NCBI GenBank assembly: GCA_003415625.1
Contig: PYIU01000001.1
Location: forward strand, 6,016,210-6,080,209
DNA from: Aquanectria penicillioides
Lineage: Eukaryota; Ascomycota; Sordariomycetes; Hypocreales; Nectriaceae
Length of the DNA: 64,000 nucleotides
Direction: 5' to 3'
This document shows, one piece after another, positions 45,101 through 57,250 of this stretch. Every line of letters starts with the position of its first letter. Within the stretch, counting starts at the first letter, position 1. Made by a program: the position numbers and the translations under genes. A model generated the notes under the pieces. The model had not been told where the DNA came from and searched no databases. It saw nothing but the letters and a program-made list of their open reading frames with translations.

Positions 45101-48100
45101 GAATTGAACGACTTGGTCCATGTTTGGGGTTTCACGGATGGCCATTTGCAACCTCATTACACATGTGCTACTCGCTTGCTTCCTCTTCATCTTCTTCGGC
45201 ATCCCCCCCCCCCATGGAGACACCCACGCTTATCTGGGCAGTCGTTTGGTGACCCTGCCTTCTTGGGAATATCCCCCTCGAGGGTCTGTCGGATTTGGCT
45301 CCCGTTAGTGGAAAACACTGCTTTGCAAGTCGACGATTCGCCCGAGGCCCTGGTCATCCCCCGTCCCCGCACACTTCACCCAACCCAAATCAGTCGACCC
45401 ATGGTTCAATCATCCCCAAATGTCGCTTGTTCTCCTAGCTGCCTTCGGTAGCTGCGGATTGCCTGCAGTCTTCGTTGCCTCGTATCAGAGGAATCGACTG
45501 CGCCTCGTGTGTTATCCTGTTCCAAGCCCCCGTTGGCTGTTGTTCCCTCCCGACAGCATGGGCCCGTGGACGGACCACGTCTTCTTCCCGCTCCCACTCT
45601 ATGCGACCACCACACCCAACAGACTCACTTCAATCACGCCCCTTACATCAGTCCACCAAGCCCTCCGCTCAAACAAGCTGCCTGCCAATCAGACTGCCAG
45701 GAGTGACAGACGAGTATTACCGAGTGGCAATCAGATGTGGCACTCGAAACGAACTCTCAACCAAGCAGTCATCTTGACCTATGCAAGGTCATTTACCATG
45801 CTCACTTCTGAGTAGACGTACCGATGTCACAAAGGCGGAGTGTAAGCACCGCCAGTGTTAGTCTGCCTTGGAATTTTGAGGAGCATCCCAATCAAAGCCC
45901 GTCATCGTGGCTTCCCGCGAACGCCTAATCTCGGCGAATATGTCTGAGAACGCTAATCTCCTTCTGCTGTACAGTGGTGCAAGCCATGATCCCTCGACGC
46001 CAAATCACAAGGCAAATTATTAGCCATCTTTAGCCACAACAAAGCAGCTACCTATCATCATCATACCGACATTCCAGCATTAGCCTCTTCAGACGTGTAA
46101 CGTGGGCGTCTTACTCCTTGCCTCAAGCCGCGTGCCGGAGCATCGGTATCACAACCACAACGGGTACATGTGCCCTCCCGTTGCTCACCTATTTGCAAAG
46201 GATCCCTGGCTGCGGCTCCTAACCGCGTCTCAGTGTCTGCCCATGGTGCATTGCCAAAGTGTCACAGCTGACTCTATTTAACCAGGCAGACCTGGGTTCT
46301 GCCTGTGGCAACTAGCTATGTGTGTACCAGTATGTACGGCAGCCCCAAACTCAAGGATTGACGATGCATCGGGATACAAACCCAGGGAGGTGAGTTGGCA
46401 GGAAGAGGCAATGATAGCTCCCGATCGACGGTTCGTATCCCGCCCTTGATGCCACCTATCCCGGAACCGGTACCGAGAATTGATGGATCGACTCGATATT
46501 CACGTAGGATCTGTTAACAATGCACTGGAGCTGGCGTTGGGATCGCGCAGTACAGCAGACCAGCCCAAAGAGAGAAAAGGGTCCATGGAAGCCCACTTCG
46601 TGATTGAGTTGCCTGCCAAGGGGCGGCCTAAATCGGAGCCGATCTCTTAAATCGACCTCCCCCCCATCCAGGGCCAATTCAGAAGACTCAGTCAGACGAC
46701 TCAGTGCGTGACCGACGGTGATGGATCAATGCAACATTCCAGTCGGTTGAGCACCAGTCCCTCACCTTGCTCGTGTGTTGCTGGAAACAGACGGTTGGTG
46801 GCGTGGACTCGTGCCGAGAGCTCTGTCCTTGGGACACGCCCCGTCCCGAGATGATGCTGATGTTGTCCCTGGTTCCCTTGCCACTTGGCCTGGCTTAAAG
46901 ACCCAGACTTGATGGTTGAATATGCGACCCCAAGTATTCTGCAAATATGCGTCACTCCTCAGGTACCCAAGGGCATTCGGCCGACCACATATGCGTTGTC
47001 TATCGCCGTGTCCGTCGCCTTGGCCCGTCACCTGGTCCTTTACTCTTCTTGCCACGGCACACAGGCGTGTGTTGGGGAGATTGGGGCATCAGTTTGCTGC
47101 ATGGCATGACTTGCGTTACGCCTCCACTCCAGTCGCGGCGCCATGAGCTGATTTTGAGTCTTGTCCACCCTGCAGATACCCGCTGCTGCGACTATGCCAA
47201 CCTGGTGGATCGTCCCGCGGGCAATCATCCCTCCTATTGGAGCTTGGCTGTATAATATTAGCAGTAGAGGATCGCCCGCGGAAGCCTCGGTGGCCCCGTT
47301 CCCACTAAATTGGATTCGCTGATGAGGTAAGAAATGAGCCCGATGCACGGAAGCTTTGGAGCTAGCTACTCAGGCGCTGCAAAGTGAACCACCCCAGCGG
47401 TACAAAATTGTGTCATGGCTTGGTGAATGACAGCGGGAGCGTCCATCGTAGGCGGGGTGGCCCAGTGAGTTTAGGCCTCCAGTCAATCAACCACACATCG
47501 GCCCATCCGCTTTGTACGAATCTCAGATCCCAGGTGTTCCCCCCAGCAACAAACGATGGGCTTTCTTCCGGTCCTGGGTGGGAATTTGTGTACCGCCACC
47601 GAAAATACCATTCTTCGTGCTCATAGGGACGCATCGCTAGTTGTTGGGCCCCTTCGTCGTCATGCTCTGTAGCACCCTGCACCAACCACCACCACAAACC
47701 GCAAATACTCCGCGTGCGCGCCGCATCATCTCCAGGGTCCAATTGAATGGAGGGCGACTGTGTCTTGGACTAACTAGGCGAGACGTGGGAGGCGGGCGAT
47801 AGTTGTTGTCCTGTGCTCCGTAAGCCAGGAGATGTTACCAGAACCCGGTGAGCTGGTTCCAAACGAGCCGTCCACGCCAGTCTGTGCAATACCAAGGCCT
47901 CGAACCAATCTCACCGCTCTTCTGTGCCTGCATGTCTTGAACCAACCCTGGCAGTGTGTTTTTGGCCCTTGGCCGTGACCGGCGTGTGCCTCCTGGGCTA
48001 GATGTTCAGGAAGCCCAACTGGGAGAGTCCCCCAATAGCATGGGCGGAAGGACAGCAGCCTCATTGATCACATCAATCGATGCGCCTAGCTTCTGCTAAC

Positions 48101-50380
48101 GCATCCGGCCTTGCTTCGAGTTGAATCCTCTGACTGAGCGTAGACAGCGGTTGTGGCCACACACCCCTCTTAGGGCTTCCGGCCTTTTCGTGGCTGGCAA
48201 CGGCGTCCAGGTCCGTCCCACCTCCCCCAGAAAGGATATAACACCAGGCCTGGTGCCTTGTGGCGCGTCGCCTTCGCTAGGGCACATTCGAATCGAGATT
48301 GCGTGGCTCGGCCCGGTGAAGAGATTTCAGACGGCTTCGGTCAGGCAAGCGTCAACCTCGTTCCAATCCACAAAAGCCCGTCTCCGGAAACGAAGACACG
48401 AGTTGGCCTAATTTAGAGACCAAGGAACGATCGAACAGGTGAGAAGCCCGGGGTCGCCTCAAATTCGAACAGTGTGGTTGGTTTGCCTGTAATATTATTT
48501 CCAGCGCATACGCATCCTGCTCTCGTTCTCCAGCACGATTGACCCTAGCATCGCTGCGAACTGTGGACAAGGGGGGCTGGATCTCTGCTGTCGGAGGCGT
48601 ACCTAAAGAGGCAGGAACTGTCCCAAGCGCTGCCAAATGCGATACAGACCCTGTCCGATGGCCAGTTTATTTTAGCTAGCAATTTGTCGATCCGGGCGTT
48701 GAAGTCTCAAATCCGGTGACTATCAACTGTCTATTCGGTCGATTCGTCACTGCGAACATTTCCCGCCCCAGCCGAATCAATGACCGAGACATAGACCAGG
48801 CCAGCCAATAGCCAGGGCTCCTTAATTTTCATATCGTTAGTCAAGAACACACCTGCTATGTAATGTCTCCCCGGCTCGGGTTGCTGCAGATGCACCTCGC
48901 AAGGACCCAACGTGCAGCGTGACTTGTCACGCATCTGCAGCGTGGTGCTTCCCCGGTGCTTGGTGTGGATGGGCTGTTCTCAGGATGCGACGCCAACGCC
49001 TGCAGAACTTGACCACGTTCGCGGCCACTGAACTTGCTCCCCGACTCCTGCCACGGAGCAGGGAAATAGTCAAGCAAAACGAACCCCGTCCCTGGCAATG
49101 AAGCAAAAAGAATATCGTGATGCGTTGGGACCCGATGCGTGGATTCTATAGTGGCGCCCCGCGGGACGGGAAGACCCGTGGATCCGCTGGCGCCACCAAC
49201 TCCGGCCTCCATCTCTTACCCGTACCCCAGCCCGGGCCGGGTTGCCGGGTTGAGTTACGAACTCGATAGAGCAGGCTGTGCCAGGGCCACCGCAGCGCGT
49301 GGGCTCCAGCCAGACAAAACACGCACAACTTCTTTTCCGAGCCCCCTAAATACAGAACTCATAGTCTCAGTTGTCCCTGAGCTAAAGGTCGACAGGAAAC
49401 GGGGGAGATGACTTTGCTGACGGACCAAAGCTTCATTGAGCGGGTCTCCTGATCCACCATGACGGCAACTATTTGTGCAGACTACCGACACAGCGATTGT
49501 GGCCACGCCAACGGGGGCGGTGCTACTGCAAGTTGTGTTTTACATCACAGCCATCACGCTGGCGATTCAGCCTCGGCGCGGAGATGGTCTCTGTTGGTCC
49601 CGAGTCCGTGGGTGAGGGAACGGGTCTGGACGCAGGTCTATGTCCTCTAGGCTGGAGCTCGGGACGCATCCAAGAGATTACACCGTGATGCTGGACATTG
49701 TATGGGCGATTTCCAACGTCCCGGCCCCATATCACAGCCGAAACGGGGAGAATTTGGCAAGTTCTGTGTCTCCAGAAGCACAGGTCCCATGCTCGAGTGG
49801 CCAACAAGTGGACTCCGGGCTGGAAGTCTGGAACCAAAGGGACGTGTAGACAAAGCCAACAAGTCCAGGTACGTAATCAAGCGAGTCAGCCGCCAAATAC
49901 AGGATCGAAGTCGCGCCACGGGGAGGACCGAGCTGAGGGCTCTCCTCAATTCGGTACACCCTCGACACGGAAGTTTCCGATCATAGACACTATCTTCAAT
50001 CCGCAAAATTGTCAACTAGCTAACAAACTGAGACTGCAGGTCGATGAATGACCGACAGAATTGGAGATTATTAGTGTGACCATCACGTGGAAATAAGTCT
50101 CCCGAGGGCATAGCCACATGCCAGTCTTGTTTCCCGAAGACCTACAGCATGTGGATTCTCATGATTATCTGTCTCGCATTCATGAGACTTGGCCGAAGAA
50201 GTTGAGGCCCACCATGAATGTTGCTTTTGATGGGAGGACATTGGCATTTATAAGCACGCTTGGATACCTCACCGAGGCGTACGTCTTCTCTTCCGCTGGC
50301 AGTCATTGTTGACTTTAAATGAGTCAATTTCCTGGCGCATCGTGTCGAGTTTATAACCCACGTATACAGGTCAGCCACGC
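42199..50380. other. Long gene-free stretch (about 8 kb)
   Basis: No recognisable protein, RNA gene or clean multi-exon model on either strand. Open frames overlap on opposite strands and translate to low-complexity or random-looking sequence. Base composition is not obviously AT-biased. It includes the promoter of the 40945-42198 gene at its left end, AGGTA/TACCT-type motifs near 44640-44800 (including a near-palindrome around CTAGGTACCTACCTAGG) and short CAGTCCAGT repeats near 42900. It may hold long non-coding transcripts or lineage-specific sequence; nothing here proves either. Confidence 0.4.
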
Positions 50381-51765
50381 CATATTTTTGAGCTAAATCA
50401 TTTCCGTCTCCTTTTTTGTCAGTTTCGTTTTCGTTGAAGTTGCTACTTCTATTAGGGGCTCGATGGGAGGGTGTAAATCAAGAATCTCGAAAGGATAAGG
50501 TGCAATGTGCAGCGAGAGTATTACATCAACCACGAGACTGACAATGACTTCTGTGCGTAACGATGTTGAAGTAGAGTCCCTATTATTCGGATAGTCATTG
50601 GCAAAAATCTATATGCTGATCATCAATGTCGGTTGCTATGTAAGATTGAGGTGTACTGAGATGGTGCTCTCGCATTATTGATTGTGTCAAATACAGACTG
50701 AAGGAACATTGTTAGCTAATGAGTGTTGGTTGAAGGACTCATTACCGCCGCGACTATTCGCTCCACCATGGCTATATTTAGCTAAATACTGAATCATCAT
50801 CTTGTAGCTATGTTCATGAATGGCCATCTCGAAGTGAAAATTGTTGGTCAGCGGATCTCTAGGGTAGCTGCCCATTGTTCAGTTGTTCTTGAATTACCTA
50901 GAATCTGGTAGGTCTGATTTCTTAAGTTTGCATTAGACTTGGTCAATGCTGTTCCCATGATGCAAACGCAATTACTTCGGAGTAGATTATATTTGAATGA
51001 ATCCAATTGGTTTGTTTCATACGGTAGCTTTAAGTCTCATTGTTTGAGGCGTCATGTAGATATCACACCATGTGAATCGTCAAACACACTCAGCTATGTG
51101 ACGGAGGCCCCAAGGCTTGAGACATCTTGCGTTCGATGTTGCATGTGCGTTATTCAGACATGCTCTAGGATGTACGCTCCAGGATGCGGTCTTGGCGGTA
51201 AATGGTGGTAGTACGTTGCTACAGGTGACACTACATCTATTAAGATCATGGGTGGGCAACCTCAAGTCTCAGGTGGTTGTCACATGGCGGCCACGATGAT
51301 GACCCCGCCAACATCAATGACGCGCATGGCTCGCAAAGATAAAAATCAATTGCCCAGTCCAGCTCCAGAGTTCCAAACGTGATGGACGGATCCGATCAAT
51401 CGCGAGATCTTGACGGTTGACTTCGCAACACGATGCGTTATTGGGACCGCCCATTGGTCCTCGAGGTGTATCACACGCATCATTCGTCGCGCCGGCTCAT
51501 CATCGGCAAAACGGAGTAGCGTCACAACGCTGAAGCTCATCTCGCTCGAGACGCGGCGCGCGGCAAAATTGCACAACCTGGATTGTTCAACACCACCATC
51601 ACTGTCATCGCCTCCCGCCCTGCTCTGCGCAGCGACACGATTCACCAACCCGCCTCCAAACGATCCCGAAGGAACCCGTTTCCTCAGCCTCCAGCGCCCT
51701 AGACTGTGCAAATATCCCGTGCACAGTCGTTATCTCCTTTCCCCTCGTTTCTCGCCTTCAGCTTT
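50381..51765. other. AT-richer block leading into the F-box gene promoter
   Basis: From about 50380 to 51250 the sequence becomes visibly AT-rich with broken frames, like the 14.3-19.6 kb block but shorter. From about 51400 it returns to ordinary composition and becomes the upstream region of the gene starting at 51766. No gene seen. Confidence 0.35.
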
Positions 51766-54700
51766 ATGCAGCAAGAGCCAACTGCGATTTCAGAACCTGT
51801 GACTCACACCGGCGCCCCTTTCACCACTTCTTCCTCTCAGCATGGCCCCCTTCACCATGACCCCGAAGGCCTCCACCGAGTTCGTTCTGGCGGCTCGAGT
51901 GGTGGATCCCAGCGTTCCGACCCAGGGTCCCGACGTGACTCGCACAATGCTGTCGACGTCGAGCTGCTTGACGAGGAGCTACGCGGACTGAGATCTCGCG
52001 AACGCGCCCTTGCCCCCGGCCAGCGCATCTCGGAGTACGAGAATGCCATGACCCCGCCGACCCCGAAACGAGCCTTGGGCTTCAAAGTCATCAAGCGCTC
52101 CGAATCACCGTCAGATGGTGTGCAGCTTGCGGATTTCCCAAATGGTGCGTTGAAATCGCCTCCGTGCTTGCCCTCGGGTTTACTGATCCGTGTTTCCAGA
52201 GATTCTGACTCAAATCCTCTCACACCTTCACGCCGACTCCCATGCCGCGATCGCTCTGGTCTCGAAGCGCTTCTATGCGTTGATAACCAGCTCCCACGCG
52301 TGGAGAATGGCCTTCCTCCGGTACTTCCCAGGGCAAGAGGCTATGGTGCATAAATCTAGCACAGATATTTGGACAGATGGCTCATCCGAGTTCGTTCGCT
52401 CTGAGGCTCGATACTTTGCTCGCCTTACACCTCTGGCATCTTGGAGAAAGGAGTACTTGCTTCGAACCCGCCTGCTTAGAAGCCTGGCTCGTGGAAAGCC
52501 AGGCGCTTCTGGGGTATCGGGTGCATCCGTTCGAGGCGGAAAGAAGCTTAGTGCCGTGTTGACGTACAATTCCAAGCTGCCTTGGGCTGTAACCAACATT
52601 CACGCCAGCTTTTCGAATGGAAAGAAACCTCCAAGGACTGTTCATGGCTCATCTGATCTTGGAGCCGGAACAATTAGTGATCCTACGAGTGGCAAGATTG
52701 AGAAATGGGGCCTACAGGACCCGTTTAGATGCATGCAACTCGAAGAGGTGTTCCCGGGTCTTGTTCCGTATGGTATTGGCGAGGGCCCTGCGGCTACTCC
52801 CAATGTCATGGATGCTAGCAATTCGTACGGCATTCTGTCCGGCGAAGGATTCCCAGGCGGACGGCCTTTCTACCGAGCTATCCAAGAACCTAGAGGACGG
52901 TATCTCATTGCTGACTCTGGTGTGGTGGACACCTACCCGGACATCCCAAAGATCCCAGAGATGTCGGAGGCAATTTGCAGCGTTTGGCTTGCAAAGTCCT
53001 CCGCTGTACCCCTGAACACTCAGTCTATGGTGGGCATGCTCACCGGATCTACTCTTGGTGTTGTCACATCATATGCCATTCCAGGTGACTCGACCGGCCC
53101 TCATCATCCAATAGGGGAGATCACTGCTCGATGGGTCCTTAGCCCTGGCGTTCCTATCATTGCCTTGAAAGCGGATGATAACTACAGCCAGAAACGAAAG
53201 TCAACTGGTAGAATCTGGGTAGTCGCTTTGAATGCCCTTGGCGAAGTCTATTATCTCACGGAGGCTCCTGTCAACTCGGTCCCTCATATCAAAGGCGATG
53301 ACGTGACCAAAAACGCCTGGTATGCTGGGCGTACTGTCTACTGGCACCTCTTGGAATCGACTCGGCGTGTTGCTCGTCCTGATGATGAGGACAAGAATGC
53401 GACCAAGGGGGCATACTCGCCTCGTTCTCCTTCTAATTCTATGAATTTGAACAAGAGCCAGATGGCAGCCGAAGCTCGAGAAATCGAGAAGTTCCTGCGC
53501 CACAAGCCTGCACACTTCAAGCGAGTTTGCGAAGGATGGGACATGCTTCGTAAACTTGAAGTTGATTTTGCTTGCGACGATGGCAACGGCGCCGGTGAGA
53601 ATATCTTTGTGATCGATTGCGGGTATGCTGAAGGTTGTCCTGCTCGTATTCAGCGACACACCCGATCTCTTGCGGCGCATGAGCTCGAAGCTGCCCCGGT
53701 CATTGTCACCTCTGCACCTCAACCGGTGCCTCAGCCCGCACCATCGCTCTTTGGACCTGTTGAGACTGCCCTGGTTGAAGAGCCTGAGATTCAAGAGCAG
53801 CAGCTGCCCGGCTCAATCCCGACAGCCATGACATCACTTCCAGAGCTCCCGAGTTCTCTTCATGAGTGGCAAAGTTGTAATATGAGCCTCAAGGGACAGC
53901 ACCTATCCACTATCACTAGCAGCGCCCTGGATAACTCTTCAAACGCCCTTCTAACGTTGTTTGAAGACCCACTCGTTGAAGCCGACGAAGAAATCCCTGG
54001 TCGCAGATCTCGGCTCTTCGCTGTGGGCACTGCTGATGGCGTGGTTCTGGTCTGGAATGCTCGAGCAGACCTCAACGAAACTGGGGTGAGTGTGCAGAGG
54101 TATATCCAGACAGAGTCACCCGAAGTTTCTTGTCTCGCACTCACTGGCCTGTATCTCGTTCATGGCGGAAGCGATGGTCTTGTCCAAGCTTGGGATCCCC
54201 TGGCGTCGACTCTGGACCCGATTCGCACGCTCAATGCTCGATCCAATGGCCGTGTACCCCGACACATGACAACAATGAATCCTGCATTAAACGAAGATGC
54301 TTATTCTGCTGTTGGTGCAATTCACCTTGACTCTGATCCCACAGTTTTGCGTGGAGTCGTTTCCTTTGGAGCGTCCCTGCGATATTGGTCGTATAGTTCC
54401 ACAAATCACGCAAGTGGAAAGAAACGCCGTGTCAGGCATTCGGATTTCCATGGCCGACTTGCAAGCCGACGCCAGGGGGGTGATGTCACAGACTATATTG
54501 CTGCGGAGGAAGCTGATCTTCGTCATGAAGATGAACGAAGAGCACGCGAACGGACTCGCCTCCATAACCGCTTTGGAGTCGGTGCCCTAGGCGATTTGAC
54601 CGAGGAAGAGGCCTTGCGATACGCGCAGATGGTTTCTGAAGAGGCATTCCTTGAGGACCAGCGGCGCACGAGCGACTCAGCTGCGGATGCCAGCTTGGAT

Positions 54701-55231
54701 ACTGCATCCACATTCAGTGGAACTACGATTGATACTGTCACACCGGATCCAAGTGTTACCGATGTGACGCCTCCAACAAATGGCACTTCTGAGGGTACCC
54801 GGACTACCGAAGAGGATGACTATGAGCAACAGATGCAGCAGGCCATCCGTCTTTCTTTGCTCGAAAGCAATGCCAACGACAATCTCCAATCCCCTGATAA
54901 TTTCCAATCTCCTGACAACACTCAATCTCCTCGTGACAACAGCTCTGGCGAATACGAGTTTTCTGTCACCTATAAGACCAAACCTAGCAAGAAGAAGAAG
55001 AAGAAGAAGAAGCCCTCAGACCCTGTTTCGCCCCGGATGGGCCAATCGTCCGCCACTGGCTCGTCCAGCCGAATGGAGCCGCGTGATGATGATCTTGAGT
55101 TGGCTTTGAAGCTCAGCATGCAAGACCAAGGCCTTTTGCCATTGGACATCGAGGAAGCGGCTCAGGGTGATGAGTTTCCGCCACTAGAGACGGAAGGCGT
55201 CGGGAAGGGCAAGGGGGTGCAACGTTGGTAA
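51766..55231 (+). CDS. F-box protein with WD-like region and two ubiquitin-interacting motifs (1136 aa)
   Basis: Two exons (51766-52144, 52200-55231) with a 55-nt intron give 1136 residues. The splice junction completes the F-box (NEILTQILSHLHADSH, then AIALVSKRFYALITSSHAW) at residues about 125-175. The middle, to about residue 800, contains WD-repeat-like strands, clearest at RLFAVGTADGVVLVWNARAD and YLVHGGSDGLVQAWDP. Near the C-terminus two motifs match ubiquitin-interacting motifs: YEQQMQQAIRLSLLES (about 1000) and DDLELALKLSMQD (about 1090), separated by a run of eight lysines. An F-box recruits substrates to an SCF ubiquitin ligase through Skp1, the WD-like region would bind substrate, and UIMs bind ubiquitin. 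The combination suggests a substrate receptor that also reads ubiquitin. Substrate unknown. The N-terminal 120 residues are disordered and Ser-rich. Confidence 0.87.
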
Positions 55232-57250
55232 TCTGGTTTTGAAAGGCTACACTTCTCCTTCAGACTTTTGTGTGTTTTTGTTCAATTCTTTAAGCTCTTG
55301 AGTCGGATGGCGACTCGTTTGGCGGTATAGCAAGCGAGCGTTGACCACTTATTTGCTACGCCTAGAATCGTTAAATAAGTTTAGATGTGTTTTTGAAATT
55401 TGAAATTTGCAAGTAGACTATCAATTGAATTGCTGTGTTGGAAACTATTCTGATTTGCTTGTGGTATTGATGTTGACTGCGGCGATAGCTGTAGTTGAAT
55501 CTGAGGATATGACATGTTGTCCAACAACCTGGTCGATCAATTTACAGCTGACTATATGCCGCAAAAACTAGGAACGCGGTGCAGGCAAAAATGCGTAGTC
55601 ATTCTTGCCGTGGGATTTTACATAGTCAACGTCGTCTGTAGACACCAAGATTGCAGTGCAACATAGGGCTGGTGAGAGTCAGCCCGGCCGATGATCAACA
55701 TGTTTGTCGTTGGCAAACGCTAAAATTGCAGTGCAGCAACTGCTGCCTGGAGTTTTACGAAAGATTCCCTTCAGGTTCTATGACGCAGCTCTTCTGTGAG
55801 TTTTGCAATGTTGGGCGCTCCGCCACCGAATTTGAAGGCCCTATACACTCTGATACTCTATTCTATCCTGACAGTATCGAAAGGAAGGTAGACTTGGTGC
55901 CAAGTCATTGGAATACCCTCCCCAAACATAGATCATATAGTAGTCCCTGAGACTGAACTTCTAGATTTACATAGACTCGATTCGGACCGAGATGTTGACT
56001 AGCCCTAATTGGAGGTATAACTACTACAACCAGGTTGTTATGAGCTCGTTTGATTATGACTTCAACTTCTTTTTGGAAGCCAAGGAGCAATCGTCAAGGC
56101 TTTGCCTGTTGTATACCTGGCCCTTGGCAATATGGCTAGCATCCCATCGGGGCTTCTACGGTAGCACAACAAACCCTTCTGGAAGCGGCACGCTGGGAGG
56201 TGAGAGGAACCAATGATGCTACGATGGCAAGAAGACGAAAAAGACTCTAAAGAATTTTTTTTTTTGGCTGTAAAGAGGCACAAATGTCAAGCTGGTTTCG
56301 ACGTTCTTGGTACCATGGCGTTTGGAGTCGCACCGTGTTCTCGACCCTTTTAACTTCTGGTGCCCACGGTGAAAACCCCAAGCTATGACAATACGGTACA
56401 TCACATTGCAGACAGACGGCGGGCGTTCTGGACGATACCAAGCAAGGCCCGCTCGCCGAGAGTTATCTATACCACGCGATGAGCAGCGCGAAAAGAAAAA
56501 ACCTCTCCTAAAACCATCATGATGCCATCTGTGAGGCCATGATTCCCTGCCAGAAAAAACCTGTTTACGGATGGATATGCAACCAAAAAAAAAAAAAAAA
56601 AACAGCGTGATTGATTGCCTTTTCAGCTCATCACCCAACCCCCTCAGGCGAGAGAACCCTTGGTCCAAAGTTAGTCAAGCTCCTCCGTATCCCCGCGCTG
56701 AGCACGGGCGAGTTCCGGCTCCCCGCCGCCCCCCAAATGCGGGCATAGTGTGCCTTGTAGGACTGCAGCTGAAGGCGAATCTCGCCGGGGCTGGGCAAAC
56801 TTGGCTTGACGGGGATGGGAAGCCTGGCCAGTCGGAGGGGAGCATGTTGATTAGGATGGCAATGCAAAATGCACGGTGAGTGAAGCCGAGAGGGCAGTGG
56901 CGGTAGATGACACGGCATTTCTCGTATCGGCCGTACAGGTGTGCATTAGCAAATCGAACCTCATGTCTCATCTTTTGGAGTTGTCGACGTCAGACTGCCA
57001 TGATTTTATTAGTTACAGCACGTGGCCGCTTGTCAGGTCGTGACATATCTTCCCATCGTATATCATCATGGTGTAGCGCGCTTATTACGCCTCCTGACAA
57101 CCATTTCCGTCCACCAGCATCCGAAATAAACCTCTCATAGGGTATCATTACATCGTAATCCCGAGGGTGCAGGAAACAAGCCCCTCATCATGCATTCCGA
57201 ATCCCTAAGCCTCAGAGAACCCGCTGCTCTGTCAGTTTTGTTGCTCCCGA
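55232..57250. other. Intergenic between convergent genes
   Basis: 3' flanks of the F-box gene and of the wall-protein gene. No supported gene. A9 and A18 runs occur near 56258 and 56585. A short GCAGTGCA-type sequence occurs twice near 55650 and 55730. Confidence 0.4.

Noticed and set aside
46425..46445. GGTTCGTATCCC string resembling a tRNA T-arm
   Set aside because: No acceptor, D or anticodon stems can be built around it.
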